Made by a program: the position numbers and the translations under genes. From positions 1 through 64,000 of the forward strand of contig WEDG01005280.1 of assembly GCA_017591395.1 (NCBI GenBank): DNA of 64,000 nucleotides. Reading direction: 5' to 3'. The first letter of the stretch is position 1. Every line of letters starts with the position of its first letter. Below the pieces are notes generated by a model. That model was not told where the DNA came from and did no database searches. It worked only from the letters and a program-made list of their open reading frames with translations. This document shows, piece after piece, positions 41,157 to 54,500 of this stretch. Origin of the DNA: Schistocephalus solidus. Taxonomy: Eukaryota > Platyhelminthes > Cestoda > Diphyllobothriidea > Diphyllobothriidae.

Positions 41157-41480
41157 ATTCGACCGCCGAGTTCGACAATGTCCACCGCGTGATTAATCGG
41201 GCTGAAAGGAGACGCAGTGACATGCGCGTGAGTTAGTTTTAGGTGATAGTAAACTTTCGAGGCATCTATCGCACTCCCTCTCTTTCTCATTCCTCACCCG
41301 CCCGTACCCGGTGTCATGGCAGGGTAAAGAAGACCACAGGCGGGGTCGGGCGCATGTGGTTGGCACGACGAACTCCGCACCTAAGCGTACCACCTCACTC
41401 CTTGGTCCACAACCGGGGTTTTAACACGACAGCAAAAGCGACGGCACGTATCCTAGCTCACACAGCCTGGGAATCCGTGC
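41157..41480 (-). mobile_element. LINE D 3' untranslated fragment, old copy
   Basis: Plus-strand words match 48470-48720 in order: GTTCGACAATGTCCACCG, CAGTGACATGCGCGTGAG, TTAGTTTTAGGTGATAGTA, CCCGGTGTCATGGCAGGGT, AAGAAGACCACAGGCGGGG and GTACCACCTCACTCCT. Divergence is visibly greater than in the copies at 34 and 48 kb. Confidence 0.65.
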
Positions 41481-44042
<2,562 letters not shown>

Positions 44043-44399
44043 TAAAATGCGGTAGATTAATTTGCACCGAACACTTACATGCTTAACGTAGCTTCCAGGC
44101 AGAAAGAAGGCTGATTGACCAGAAAATATTTGGCTTAACAGTGTACCTTAGCGACTTCGTTCCACACGTTCACTATACTTATGCTGATCGAATCAAAATG
44201 GGGAATGGTTTTCAGCAATCGTGAGCATGTGGTCGTTGTTTAAATATATAAATAAAGCGAACCATCCGACAGTTTTTAAATGCATCAAATGCGGATTAGT
44301 TCGACTTTAGCTGAAAGTAGGGTAGGGATGCCTTGTATGACTGCCTAATCAGGACATGGGAATAGGAAGCACCCCATCCACTTAAAATAGGTGGCCTTA
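44043..44399. other. Intergenic stretch, nothing recognised
   Basis: No features seen. Confidence 0.3.
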
Positions 44400-44700
44400 C
44401 AGCAACGCTAACACTAACTTCAACATAAAAGTCAACCGTATATTTAAGCTTAGCCCCTAGCACTACCCTAAACCTCAACCCTTCAGTTAACACAAGAATA
44501 ACCTTAACCCTTAGACTAAGCATGATCCTAACCCCAATTCTATCATTAACCCCGAACATAAATCCAACCCTAAATTTAACCTTAACCTTCACTTTAATCC
44601 TAAACATAATTTCCTTGGCATTTAGCGCAAAGCCACATGTAGTGTGGGCGGTTCCTATTCTCGTGTCCTGTTTAGGTGGGCATATAAAACATCCTTACCC
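44400..44700 (-). repeat. Degenerate telomere-type repeat (CCTAAC) with shared flank, copy 1
   Basis: Many variants of CCTAAC, CCTTAAC and CTAAC spaced by 5-8 bases fill 44400-44600, and the unique flank CCTTGGCATTTAGCGCAAAG, CCACATGTAGTGTGGGCGGT, CATATAAAACATCCTTACCC follows. The same repeat and flank recur at 55195-55440, so the array travels or was duplicated with its flank. Telomeres of flatworms are TTAGGG, the complement. Confidence 0.7.
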
Positions 44701-44963
44701 ATAGAGGGGACAAAATGCTCCAAATACCCCAAGTTCGTAAATTAATTTCAGACAGAACTACGAGCTTCAAAAGTACTATCGTGACTATTAATATTCTTAA
44801 TATAAAAACTAGCTTCACCTTACTATAAGACCATAACAACACGACTGGCTGACAATGAAACTAGTGTCGCACTTACTACTAATCCTGCTACCAGTGATAC
44901 TCCAATGTGCGCCACTACTGATGTCACTGATGCAACTATCATACCTACCAACGCTAATCTGCT
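44701..44963. other. Intergenic stretch, nothing recognised
   Basis: Minus and plus frames overlap here without motifs. Confidence 0.3.
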
Positions 44964-45133
44964 TAAACGGGCTGCGTGGTAAATGCGCTGGACCAGCACG
45001 GGGGCCAAATAATGGTACGGTAGGCGTTATTATTCGGGATGAGGTCTCATAACAAATGCCGAACATGGGGGGGAGGCGTGTCGAACATGGGCACGAGTAG
45101 ATACCGGCTTATGCCGCACCCTGCCACTTTTTT
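44964..45133 (+). repeat. Dispersed repeat W, copy 1
   Basis: Words in order: TAAACGGGCTGCGTGGTAAA, TGCGCTGGACCAGCACGGGG, GGTACGGTAGGCGTTATTAT, CATAACAAATGCCGAACATG, GTGTCGAACATGGGCACGAG, TATGCCGCACCCTGCCAC. Close copies at 47202-47372 and 47753-47875 are each followed by a LINE D 3' fragment in plus orientation. Confidence 0.75.
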
Positions 45134-47201
45134 AAATTAATGGCTATCCTAATCCGCGGGGTACCATGTATATACGCTCGACACCGCCCGAAAGTAGTAA
45201 GGACACCCTTTGGGCTTACCATTTTTATTGTTATCAATCTGAACTGTTCCGGACGATGCAGGGTTGGTGCTTGGTATCAAGAAGCAAAATTAAAGATGTC
45301 CTGTCGAAAACCGCAGAGCCGCTCGCTAGGTTCCTTTTCTTAAACTCGACCTGCTATGGAAAAACATAAAGAAGAGCGATATTTCTTCCTTATTTTACAT
45401 AATCAGCCAATCTTACCTTAGAAACGCACAGGAACAACCCAAATTTCAAGCAGTCACCTCGGGGTGCACAAAAATACGGGCACTTTAACCACCAACCCCT
45501 AGGCAGCTTCAATTGGGAATTTTACAATGTATGGCTTTAACTCTCTTGTTTTCCGGACGAGTCGCCATCGCCTCGACTGAACCTCAATGCGCGTGCTGCC
45601 CGCCGACAGGCAGTCACGTAACGGTAAATCCCGGAAGGATTGTTCTGAGTACCTTTTCTTTCTTGAGGTACGCTGTCATCATTCAGTGCGTGCCATCATC
45701 TACCAAGTTTCCAACAGCAAGCTGTACTCGAGCACCGGCATAATCGATAGGATAATTATGAAAGACGTGATGAAATTCGATCACACTACTTTCTCTTCGT
45801 AAATTGGGATAACCTCGGTAAGCCTTCCTATGTAGCGGGCAGTCGTTTAGATTTCTTCTCGCTCCATGCTATATCGTTTTTGAGGCGCACCATCTTGTTA
45901 CTACTGGGAGTTCCATCTGTTTTTTTAGGAGCTACTAATCTCATAGGGAACGAAAGTAAGCTGTGCCCTCGATGTTTGGGAACAGTCACACTGGAACTTT
46001 GCCCACTAGCCCAAATAGTCTTTCACATTCATGCTGTCTAGCTGAGCCTGTTTAACATAAAATAATCTTATCAATGGTGGGGAACAAAGACGTGAAATTA
46101 AGCTTAATTATGTTGTCCGTGGCATTACAGGGGTGCCCTGTAAGTCCACACCGTAGGACGATAGATTTTGCTGCGAAGACTGTTATAATGATTCACCGCA
46201 AGATCGCAATTTGCGACCCCAGTCAGGAAACAAAAGATACGTCAGCATGTAATACGCAATCGTATTACATTCAAATTTAACCCTTACTCTGCCCATTGTG
46301 CTCGTTAGGGTTAGCATTTGTTGCCGGGTTATTAAGTTCAGACACTATATTTCGTTTGCCATAGGAGGACCGAATTATCGGGTCGAATGGAAAATTTCCA
46401 GATGTCGACTTTTAGGCTGCAACATTGTTTCAAAACGCACCAGTTTTACTGTGGTAATGAAAGATCGCGCAGGGCCGGCCTAATTCTTGCTCCTGTCGAA
46501 GGTTCGTAAAACAGTTGGTCAGGTCAGCTAGGAATGACATCATGCGCATATTGGTCGGCGTGTAGTAAAGCCACCGGATCTTGCAATCCGCACACTTGTC
46601 GGGGCAACCAGCTATTGTGCGCCCCTACTAAGCCGGCAACGAATGCTAACTCTAACGAAAACAGCAGATAGGGTTAGGATAAGGTCAGTGATATCCTTTT
46701 CTTCCTTACGCCTCACCAACAAAACACCATTACCACCGGTCCCATATTACTTACTGACGTATCCTTCGTTCACTGAGTTGGGTCACATACTGCAATCTTG
46801 CCTAATTCATATTATATGTATTGTTTTGTCGCTGATTTTAGTTTCCATATCGGCCAGGAATAGGAGAATAACTGTTAAAAAGTCTGTTTACACTCAACCG
46901 TATCAAAATGTTAAATCAGCGCCAACCTCCATTATGATACCATGGTGATTACCGTCGTGGCAACGAGTTTGATCGTATCTACGCAAAACACGAGTGTGAC
47001 ACTGAAGCCCCCGAGTTATATCGACTTTCACACACCCTCTTATCTATTCTTATCAACAAAAAAGTTATTTTCGCTCACTGGAACGTACGTTGGGGTCATG
47101 AATGTCGTTTCCCTGGACCAGTTGGGAACGCAGCGTTCACCACAAAATGGCAAAAGACCCTTGAATTTCAAGAAAGCACTTGATTATATGCTGGCCTATG
47201 T
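45134..47201. other. 2.1-kb stretch, nothing recognised
   Basis: Several 60-100-codon frames overlap each other on the plus strand (45140-45802, 46074-46483, 46643-47208). None has a motif, and overlapping phases argue against coding. Confidence 0.3.
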
Positions 47202-47600
47202 CCCCTAAACGGGCCGCGTGGTAGATGCGCTGGACCAACACGGGGGCCAAATCAGGGTGCAGCAGGCGTTATTATCTGAGATTAGGTCCCATAGGAAATG
47301 CCGAACATGAGTGGGCATGTCGAACATGGGCACGCGTAGGTACAGACTCATGCCGCATGCCCCCTCCCCCACCTTTGCCATTTATGGCTCTCCCACTCCG
47401 TGGGATATGTATCACCTGTGCCCGACCCCACCTTCGGTCTTCTTGACACTGTCTTGGCACTGGACGCAAGCGGGTAAGAGAAAAGAGACTGCGGTAGATG
47501 CGGTGCAAGTCTAATATCACTCAAAACTAATTCACGCGCAAGTCACCGTCCCTGCAACACCCTGCCGTTGAGCATACGGTGGATATCGTCGGACTACGAC
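47202..47600 (+). repeat. Composite repeat unit 1: repeat W plus inverted LINE D 3' fragment
   Basis: Repeat W (47202-47372) is followed by LINE D 3' sequence oriented on the plus strand: GGCTCTCCCACTCCGTGGGA, CTTCTTGACACTGTCTTGGC, AATTCACGCGCAAGTCACCG, TGAGCATACGGTGGATATCG. Confidence 0.7.
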
Positions 47601-47752
47601 AGTTGAACTATATGCTGACCGAAAGTCAATATGATGGAAACGTGATGAAAGAGGGAAACGGCGGAACCGAATCCCGTACGACTGTTCCTCTCCCATAAGC
47701 CAACCCGAAAATACATGGGGCCAATAGTGCGCTATATTAAGATGAAAATTGT
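47601..47752. other. Spacer between composite repeat units
   Basis: 150 bp; nothing recognised. Confidence 0.4.
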
Positions 47753-48120
47753 GCCCCCTAAACGGGCCACGTGGTAGATGCGTTGGACCAACACGGGGGC
47801 CACATCAGGGCACGGCAGGTGTTATTCGGATTGCGCTCCCATAACAAATGCCGAACATGGGAGGTGTGGTGGCACACCTAGGGGCGGTTAGGACTTAGAG
47901 GACCCAGCCGCGCCAACCACCTGCGTCCTCTCCCGCCTCCGGTCTTCTTGACTCTGTCTTGACACCGGGCTCCGGTGGGGGAGGAGGAGAGAGTGCGGTA
48001 GCTGCAGCGCAAGGCTACTATCACTTTAAACTAAATCACGCGCAAGTCACCGTCCCTGCTCCACTTTCCCATGGAGCATACGGTGGACATCATCGGACTA
48101 CGACGGTCGAACTGTCGTGT
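47753..48120 (+). repeat. Composite repeat unit 2, and left arm of an inverted repeat
   Basis: A direct repeat of unit 1 at a distance of about 551 bp, with the same order of repeat W and LINE D 3' sequence. Its LINE D part (47876-48118) is also the inverted partner of 48470-48720: CAAGTCACCGTCCCTGCTCC here faces GGAGCAGGGACGGTGACTTG there. A short third repeat W scrap is at 48211-48252. Confidence 0.72.
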
Positions 48121-48469
48121 CATATTAAGATGGGAGGCACGTTGGTTCTTGGTAGGCCTAAAACGGACAGTGTTAAGAATGCGTGTGGAGGTGGGTTAGT
48201 GAGTGTAGCGCACTGGCCCCTACAGCGGGGCACGCAGTAGATGCGCTGGAGTTTGTGAACTCCGCGGATAGTTGAAGCTATCTGACTTGTGTAATTGGTG
48301 TTGTTCGTTTAACTAAGCTAGTAATTGACGCTGGAAGCTTACATGTCAGTGAAGACCTTGAATTCATTGTCCTTTGGCTTGCAGGTGATAATTTGTAAAT
48401 GCAATATTTGTGCGCACACGTTACATTTAGATAATGTCAACGTTAGTTCTGCTCAAAACCATCGGCAAA
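48121..48469. other. Loop between inverted LINE D 3' ends
   Basis: About 350 bp, containing the short repeat W scrap at 48211-48252. Nothing else is recognised. Confidence 0.45.
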
Positions 48470-49969
48470 TGCCTGTCGACAGTCCGACGATGTCCACCGT
48501 ATGCTCCGTGGGAAAGTGGAGCAGGGACGGTGACTTGCGCGTGATTTAGTTTAAAGTGATAGTAGACTTGCGCTGCATCTGCCGCACTCTCTCCTCCTCC
48601 GCCACCTGAGCCCGGTGTCAAAACAGAGTCAAGAAGACCGGAGGCGGGAGAGGACGCAGGTGGCTGGCGCGGCCGGAGCCGCCCTTGGGCGTACCACCAC
48701 ACCTGGCTCGGATCCCACGAAGTGGGAGTGTCATAAAGGCCACATTAAGAAGGAGCCATTGCAGCCTGACTCTCAGTCCGCCAGTCAGCCACTGCACACA
48801 AAACACACATTGGACTGACCACGTGGTCCGAGTTATCCCGTCAGTTGGCAACCTTCCAAGCCACGGCTTTTAGCGCACCTTGATAGGTTCAAGCGCGTCA
48901 GATTGCTTATAGTGAGGAACATGCGCTGAGCTGTCGACCTCACTCTCTTCCCCACCCCCACAGTCAAACCACTGTCAAAGCCGGTCAGTTGTCTGATGCG
49001 GAAGTGGGCGCAGCTGCTGGTGACCTCGTCTACGCGTACCACGTACACGACGTGCCCCCAAAAACAAGCACCAGGATTTCATACAACACGGTGTTGAATG
49101 GCCCACGTCTCACATGTGTGAGATAGCCAGAGGTAACGTTAAGAAGGAGCCATCGCAGCCTCACTCTCAGACCACCAGTCAGCCACTCCAAACAACACAC
49201 ATTGGAATAACTGCGAGGTCTGAGTGTAATCGTCAGTTGGCAACCTTCCAACCACGGCGGTTAACGTTACCGCACACTCTTCTCCTCCCCCACCTGAGCC
49301 CGGGCTCACGACACAGGCAAGAAGACCGGAGATGAGAGAGGTCGCAGCTGGCTGGCGCGGCCGGAGCCACCCTGGGCGTGCCACCACACCTGGCTCGGAT
49401 CCCAAAGAGTGGGAGTGCCATAAAGACCACATTAAGAAGGAGCCATTGCAGCCTGACTCTCAGTCCGCCAGTCAGCCACTCCACACAAAACTTACATTGG
49501 GCTGACCACGCGGTCCGAGTTATCCCGTCAGTTGGCAACCTTCCAAGCCACGGCTTTTAGCGCACCATGATAGTTTTAAGCGCGTCAGATTGTTTATAGT
49601 GAGGAACATGCGCTGAGCTGTCGACCTCACTCTCTCCCCCACCCCCACCATCAGACACTGTCCGAGCCGGTCAGTTGCCTGATGTGGGAGTGGGCGCATT
49701 GGCTGACGGGTTGGCGTACCCGTCTTCGTGCGCCACAGCACGACCTGGCCCCCATAACGCACACACCAGGATTCACTAACTCAGTGGATATGGAGCAGCC
49801 ATCGCCGTCTGACTCCCAGTCCACTGGTCAGCCCCTCGACACACACAGCCCATACACTGAGCCGACGGCGTGGTCTGGTGGAAGCGTCAGATTGGCAGAC
49901 TTCCCAGCCATGGTTTCTAGGAAACCGTGATATACTCTGGTAAATGGTGATTGTGAGGGTGTTGTCGAT
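48470..49969 (-). mobile_element. LINE D, 3' untranslated region with tandem units
   Basis: This lies directly downstream (minus strand) of the LINE D zinc-finger frame. Two full tandem units are marked by GCTGGCGCGGCC at about 48663 and 49351 (period 688 bp), each made of a GC-rich block (CCACCTGAGCCCGG, CGTACCACCACACCTGGCTC), a GTCAGTTGGCAACCTTCCAA block and a GTCAGTTGTCTGATGCGGAA block; a third, divergent start follows at 49680-49930. The same units occur without coding at 34016-35062 and in shorter form at 28395-28750 and 41157-41480. Frames here (48427-49930, both strands) are by-products. Confidence 0.82.
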
Positions 49970-51393
49970 GTATTGGTGTAGGTAGTGTGCGCTGATGTAG
50001 CTTAGCCTCCGGTGGTTTACCGGAGGTTGTCGTGGAGGCGCATGTGTCCTAATAGGCCCATGCGGTGTGTAAATGTGCGGGAGCAGTGATGGCAGTGAAG
50101 GCGGGCGCGTCGACTGTATTTCGGAGCCCCAGGCACTGGTTCACGAGCCTCCGTGCGATGGATTCGCAGGTGACCGACCAGGCCGATGCGTGAGTTGAAG
50201 TTGCGGGCGCAGTGTGGGCAGGAGAAATCGGTAGTGGCTGGGAGGATGTCATTCATGGTAGTGGGGGTGGCAGGGGCGCTACGAATGGCAGGAGCGGAGG
50301 GTGTCATGGTGTATCGGTGTTGTCGGCATTGTGGTGAATTCCGCGGTCATGGATGCGCATGTGACCGAATAGGCCCATTCGATGAGTGAATGCGCGAAGA
50401 CAGTGAGGGCAGTGGAGGCGACGATCTCTGCTGTGTGTTGGTGCTCCAGGCACTGGCTCACCGGTCTCTGTACGATTTATTCGCAAGTGAGCGATCAGGC
50501 CGATGCGTGAGGTGAATGTGCGGTCGCATTGAGTACAGCTCAGGAGAGATTCCCCATCGCTGATGGTGGTGGTGGTGGTAGTGAAGGCGAAGGCGGTGGT
50601 GGTTGCGGTGGTGGGGGTAACAGGCGATGAGTAGATGGATGTGGTCTCTATGATGGTGGGAGTAATGGAATTGATGCCAGGAGTGAGTGTGGGGGAGTCA
50701 GAAGGAGGGTTGTTAGAATTTGACGTAGAAATGCGAATTGTCGGATTGTTGGTGCATTGCGTCCGAAGATGTCCAACCAGGCCGATTCTCGCGCGAAAGA
50801 TGCGTTGACAGCGCGGGCATGTTGGCAGGGCCTGGGCATTGGTGGTGTTGGTCCGAGGCACTGGTGACTTTCGTGCCGCCCTTTTGGCCTTGGCGGTGGC
50901 GATCCGGTTGGCCTCATAGATTGCTGAACCAGTCTTCACTGATCTTCTGCATGCCGGTCTATCCTGGGCGAGGTCTTCCCAGGTCGCCGAGTTGATTTGC
51001 AGTTTCTTCAGCGATTTCTTCAAAGTGTCCTTGTAGCGTCGTTTTTGACCTCCCTGCCGGCGAGAACCCGTATTGACATCTCCGTAGAAAAGTCGTTTGG
51101 GTATTCGCTCGTCATCCATTCTTACCAGGTGGCCGCTCCATCGCAGTTGCACTTGCCTCAGCATGGCGTGGATGCTGAGGATTCCGGTCCGCTCCAGGAC
51201 TTCCGAGTCCATGATTCTGTCTTGCCATCTCAGCTGCAGTATTCTGCGGAGGCAGCTGAGATGGAAGTGATTCAGCATCCTGGTTTGGTTCAAGTAGACG
51301 GTCCAGGTTTCCTCTCCGTAAAGAAGTGTCGTTAAGATAACGGCCTTGTACATCTTCAGTTTGGTGTTCAGGTGAATTCCATGGCGATTTCAT
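49970..51393 (-). pseudogene. LINE D ORF2 C-terminus with C2H2 zinc fingers
   Basis: The 349-codon frame 51353-50304 begins with [20 protein letters not shown] and [19 protein letters not shown], the conserved post-RT region of RTE-type LINEs. It continues to a basic segment and three fingers: [18 protein letters not shown] (residues 179-200), [18 protein letters not shown] (273-293, last His replaced by Asn) and [18 protein letters not shown] (315-335), separated by Thr/Ser/Pro-rich linkers and a TGEPVPGAP spacer. The frame stops in an ATGA at 50304-50307, and the next frame down to 50017 holds two more fingers ([36 protein letters not shown]). A single frameshift most simply explains the break. 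Fingers probably bind the element's RNA or its target DNA. An upstream frameshift near 51390 separates this part from the RT frame. Confidence 0.85.
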
Positions 51394-52740
51394 ACGGAGG
51401 CCTGCAGCCGGACGAAGGCCTGACTAGCTTTGGCGATCCGTTGGGCAACCTCGTCATCGATTCTCGTGTTGCGTGACATCGTGCTTCCTAGATAAGCGAA
51501 GGTTTCCACGTTTTTGGGTTGAGCACCGTTGACATTGATTCGAGGAGCATTGTATTCCGCGCTGGGTGGCGGCTGGTGGATGACAACCGTTTTGGCTGTA
51601 CTGATTGTTAATCCAAAATCGGCGCAGCCTTCGGTGAAGAGGTCCATGCTCCTTTGCATGTCCTCCTCCGTCACGGTGTTAAGGACGCAGTCGTCCGCAA
51701 AGAGCAAGTCATGGACTGTAGCCGTAGATACGCGCGTTGTGGCCTGCATACGCCGACTGTTGAGAAGGTGCCTGTCAGTTCTGTAGGCGATGCGGATCAC
51801 AGGCTGCTCATCAAGGGAGGCGTCCATCAGCATAGCAGAGAACATGAGACTGAAGAGGGTGGGGGCCAGTACGCAGCCCTGCTTCACTCCGTTTGTCAAT
51901 GCGAATGCTTCGGATACCGTCCCGTTGTCAGTGACGCGCGCCGTCATCCCGTCATGAAGCTGACGCACCATGTGCGTGAACCGCTCAGGACAACCAAATT
52001 TCTGCATGACTTTCCACAGTCCGTCGCGATTCACCGTGGCAAAGGCTTTCGTTAGATCCACGAAGGTAGTGTATAGGTGAGTTCACATCTCCTGGCACTT
52101 CTCTTGTAGTTGGCGGGCGGCAAAGATCATATCGGTTGTTCCGCGGTGTCGGCGGAAGCCACATTGGCTTTCCGGGAGCAGGCCCTGCTCTAGGTGACCG
52201 TTCAGACGATTGAGAAGGACACGGGCGAAGATCTTCCCGGCGATGTTGAGCAACGAGATGCCTCTGTGATTATCACAGAGTTGCCGGTTCCCCTTCCGTT
52301 TGTAGAGATTGACGATGGTCGCGTCTTTGAACTCCTGAGGAATTTGTCCTTGGCGCCACATCTCCTGGAAGAGTGTTGTGAGTTCTGCCATCAGCCGGGG
52401 CCCACTGTACTTGTAGACTTCGGTGGGATTGCGTCGGATCCCGGTGCTTTACCGCTGGAAATCTGCTGCACAGCCCGGATGGTTTCTGGTAGGGAAGGTG
52501 GCAGATCCAGGTCATTTTTCGTGTCCACTTGAAGGAGCTGGTCAATGGCAGCATCGGAGATGGCTGATGAGCAATTTAGGACACTTCTGAAGTGCTCGAC
52601 CCAGCGCTTCAGAATTTGCGATTTCTCTGTCAGCAGTGTTGTGCCGTCAGAGCTGAGCAGTGGTGAGGTCCCCTTGATACACGGACCGTAGATGCCCTTG
52701 ATGGCTTTGAAAAGTTTTTAATTTCATTGCGGTCCGCTTA
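51390..52740 (-). pseudogene. LINE D ORF2 reverse transcriptase
   Basis: In order on the minus strand: ISSGKAPGSDAIPPEVYK-like sequence (frame-shifted, near 52440), LFQEMWRQGQIPQEFKDATI and YKRKGNRQLCDNHRGISLLN (fingers), LLPESQCGFRRHRGTTDMIF, FVDLTKAFATVNRDGLWKVM (motif A), GVKQGCVLAPTLFSLMFSAM (motif B), VHDLLFADDCVLNTV (motif C, FADD) and FAYLGSTMSRNTRIDDEVA (motif E, YLGS). The frames 52391-52083 and 52061-51390 are separated by one TGA where the family would be expected to have Arg. The RT looks closest to the RTE group by motif E and the GCVLAPTLF block. All catalytic aspartates are present, so this is a young copy with few lesions. Confidence 0.87.
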
Positions 52741-53860
52741 CCCCTGGATTTCCTCAGCCGTTCGGATCATCCAGGCATCCTGCATCTCTCGTAGCCGTTG
52801 CTGTACAAGACGCCGGCATCTGAAGAAGGCTGCTTTGGTGGCGTCAGTCCGAAGGTCCATGTAGTCCATTCTTCTCCGCGAGTAAGTTGCTGATATCGGC
52901 GTCATTGTCGTCAAACCAGTCCTGGTGTTGACGGCGTGCGCGTCCGAGGACTTCGAGGGCGGTGGACTGGGTGACATTTCGCAGTTGACCCCATCGTTTC
53001 TCCACGGTAGCATTATCAGCTGGAGCATGTAGGTCCTCCAGTTTTTCGGTTATTTGGTTGCTGAAATCAAAACAGTGAGCAGGTAAATTTAATAAAATAG
53101 TATTTAACTTACCTGGCGGCCTCTTACCTTGGGGCCTTCGTCGGGGTTGCATCGGAGCCTCATCTGGGAGATGACGAGGCAGTGATCTGTCCAACCATCG
53201 GCATCGCGGATCGCCTTGGTTACCAGCACGTACTGTCGATCTCGCCTCCGGACGAGAACATAGTCCAGCAGATGCCAGCGCCGCGACCGAGGGTGCATCC
53301 ACGTGGCCTTCTCCCGTGCCGGAAGGTGGAAGAAAGTGTTGGTCAGCAAGAGACGGTGTTCCGCACACGTGCGCAGAAGAAGGAGGCCGTTATCTTTACA
53401 GCTACCGTGACCGTGGGGACCAAGCACTCCCTGCCAGGCAGCGTGGTCCATCCCGACGCGGGCGTTGAAGTCACCAAGGACAATTAACTTGTCCACCTTC
53501 GACACAGTCGCCAGCAAGGCGTGCAGGTTCTCTTAGAATTTGTCCTTCGCCGAATCAGAGCTCGTCATTGGGGGAGCGTAGGCGCTGATGATGGTGGCGA
53601 ACTGGTCTCCCCGAAGAGGCCGGTGGAGGCTAATCAGGCGATCATTGATACCCTGCGGCAGACAGGGCAGACGTCCCACGATGTCGTTACGGATGGCAAA
53701 GGCAACACCAGCGTCGCGTCGCTCTGCCTTTGGCCGGCCGCTCCAGAAGAAGGTGTAGCCGGCCCCCACCTCCTCCAGCTGACCCTGCTCAGAGAATCGG
53801 GTCTCGCTGAGAGCAGCAATATCCACCTTGTAGCGCGCCAGTTCGAGCGACTAGCGCCGT
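52741..53860 (-). pseudogene. LINE D ORF2 endonuclease and linker
   Basis: The minus strand reads [20 protein letters not shown] (catalytic Glu), [28 protein letters not shown], then after a shift [20 protein letters not shown] (GDFN motif), [20 protein letters not shown] and [15 protein letters not shown] (terminal His, as TDH). A further shift near 53110 leads to the linker HCFDFSNQITEKLEDLHAPA, RRQHQDWFDDNDADISNLLA and MDLRTDATKAAFFRCRRLVQ. The open pieces are 53826-53533, 53517-53104, 53368-52844 and 53028-52738. The endonuclease nicks target DNA before reverse transcription. Three frameshifts and at least one stop break the frame. Confidence 0.85.
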
Positions 53861-54500
53861 CCTCCCGTTCCGACAGGTTGCTCCTAGGATTGTCTAAAGG
53901 GAACGAACATTCCAGGCTGCTAGTGTGAGTGGACTCACCGAGCAGCCTAGAGGGTATGGCGAGGGGGGTTGGGACGGGGGATATTGTTGTTTGTTTGAGT
54001 TTTACGACCGCGTATTTTGCGATCTTCGAGCCGCGGTCGGCTGCAGAAGACGTGATAACCAGCAATTGTTTAAAGCACCTTTTCTAGCCCCTTCATCCGC
54101 GAGGAGGCAAGCAGTGCTGTCCCCTAAATAGGGCTATTTGGACATCCCAGACGGCTTCCGAACTCCACTATGGGTCACGGTTTTGTTTTTAGTAGGAGAA
54201 CGACCCGAGTTAGCCTGGGCCGCCTACGGGGTTGCTGTCGCCCATACGGTAGGACTTTTTGAGAGGGGGGAGGTGGGAAGTTCGGGAGTCAGGCATACCG
54301 GGTGTGGAGGCACACACAACACAGGAGACCCTCACCTGGTTTAGCCCGCCGGTAGTAACGGTTGCCCGGGGTGTGGCCGCTGGGAAGAACCCAACTTCGA
54401 GGAGCCACAGGTGAGAGTTGGGTACCAGTTAGAGGCAGCCACATGAGCATTTTACCACCTGTACGAGACAAATGGAGCGACCAAACGCTATCTGTGTGGT
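53861..54500 (-). mobile_element. LINE D 5' region
   Basis: Non-coding. The part 53870-54190 has a counterpart in the deleted copy at 29541-29860, with shared words such as GTTGTTTGTTTG and CATCCCAGACGGCT / CGTCCCAGATGGCT. This extends the element at least to 54190. The exact 5' end is not visible; up to about 54500 is a guess from GC content. Confidence 0.55.

Noticed and set aside
48427..49930. CRISPR-like or satellite array
   Set aside because: The units are about 690 bp, complex, and part of the 3' region of a LINE. There are no short regular repeats with unique spacers, and the genome is eukaryotic.
51654..52055. 133-codon plus-strand frame
   Set aside because: Antisense shadow of the LINE D reverse transcriptase.
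53634..54065. 143-codon minus-strand frame overlapping the LINE D endonuclease
   Set aside because: It is a shifted shadow of the endonuclease frame, which carries the catalytic motifs.
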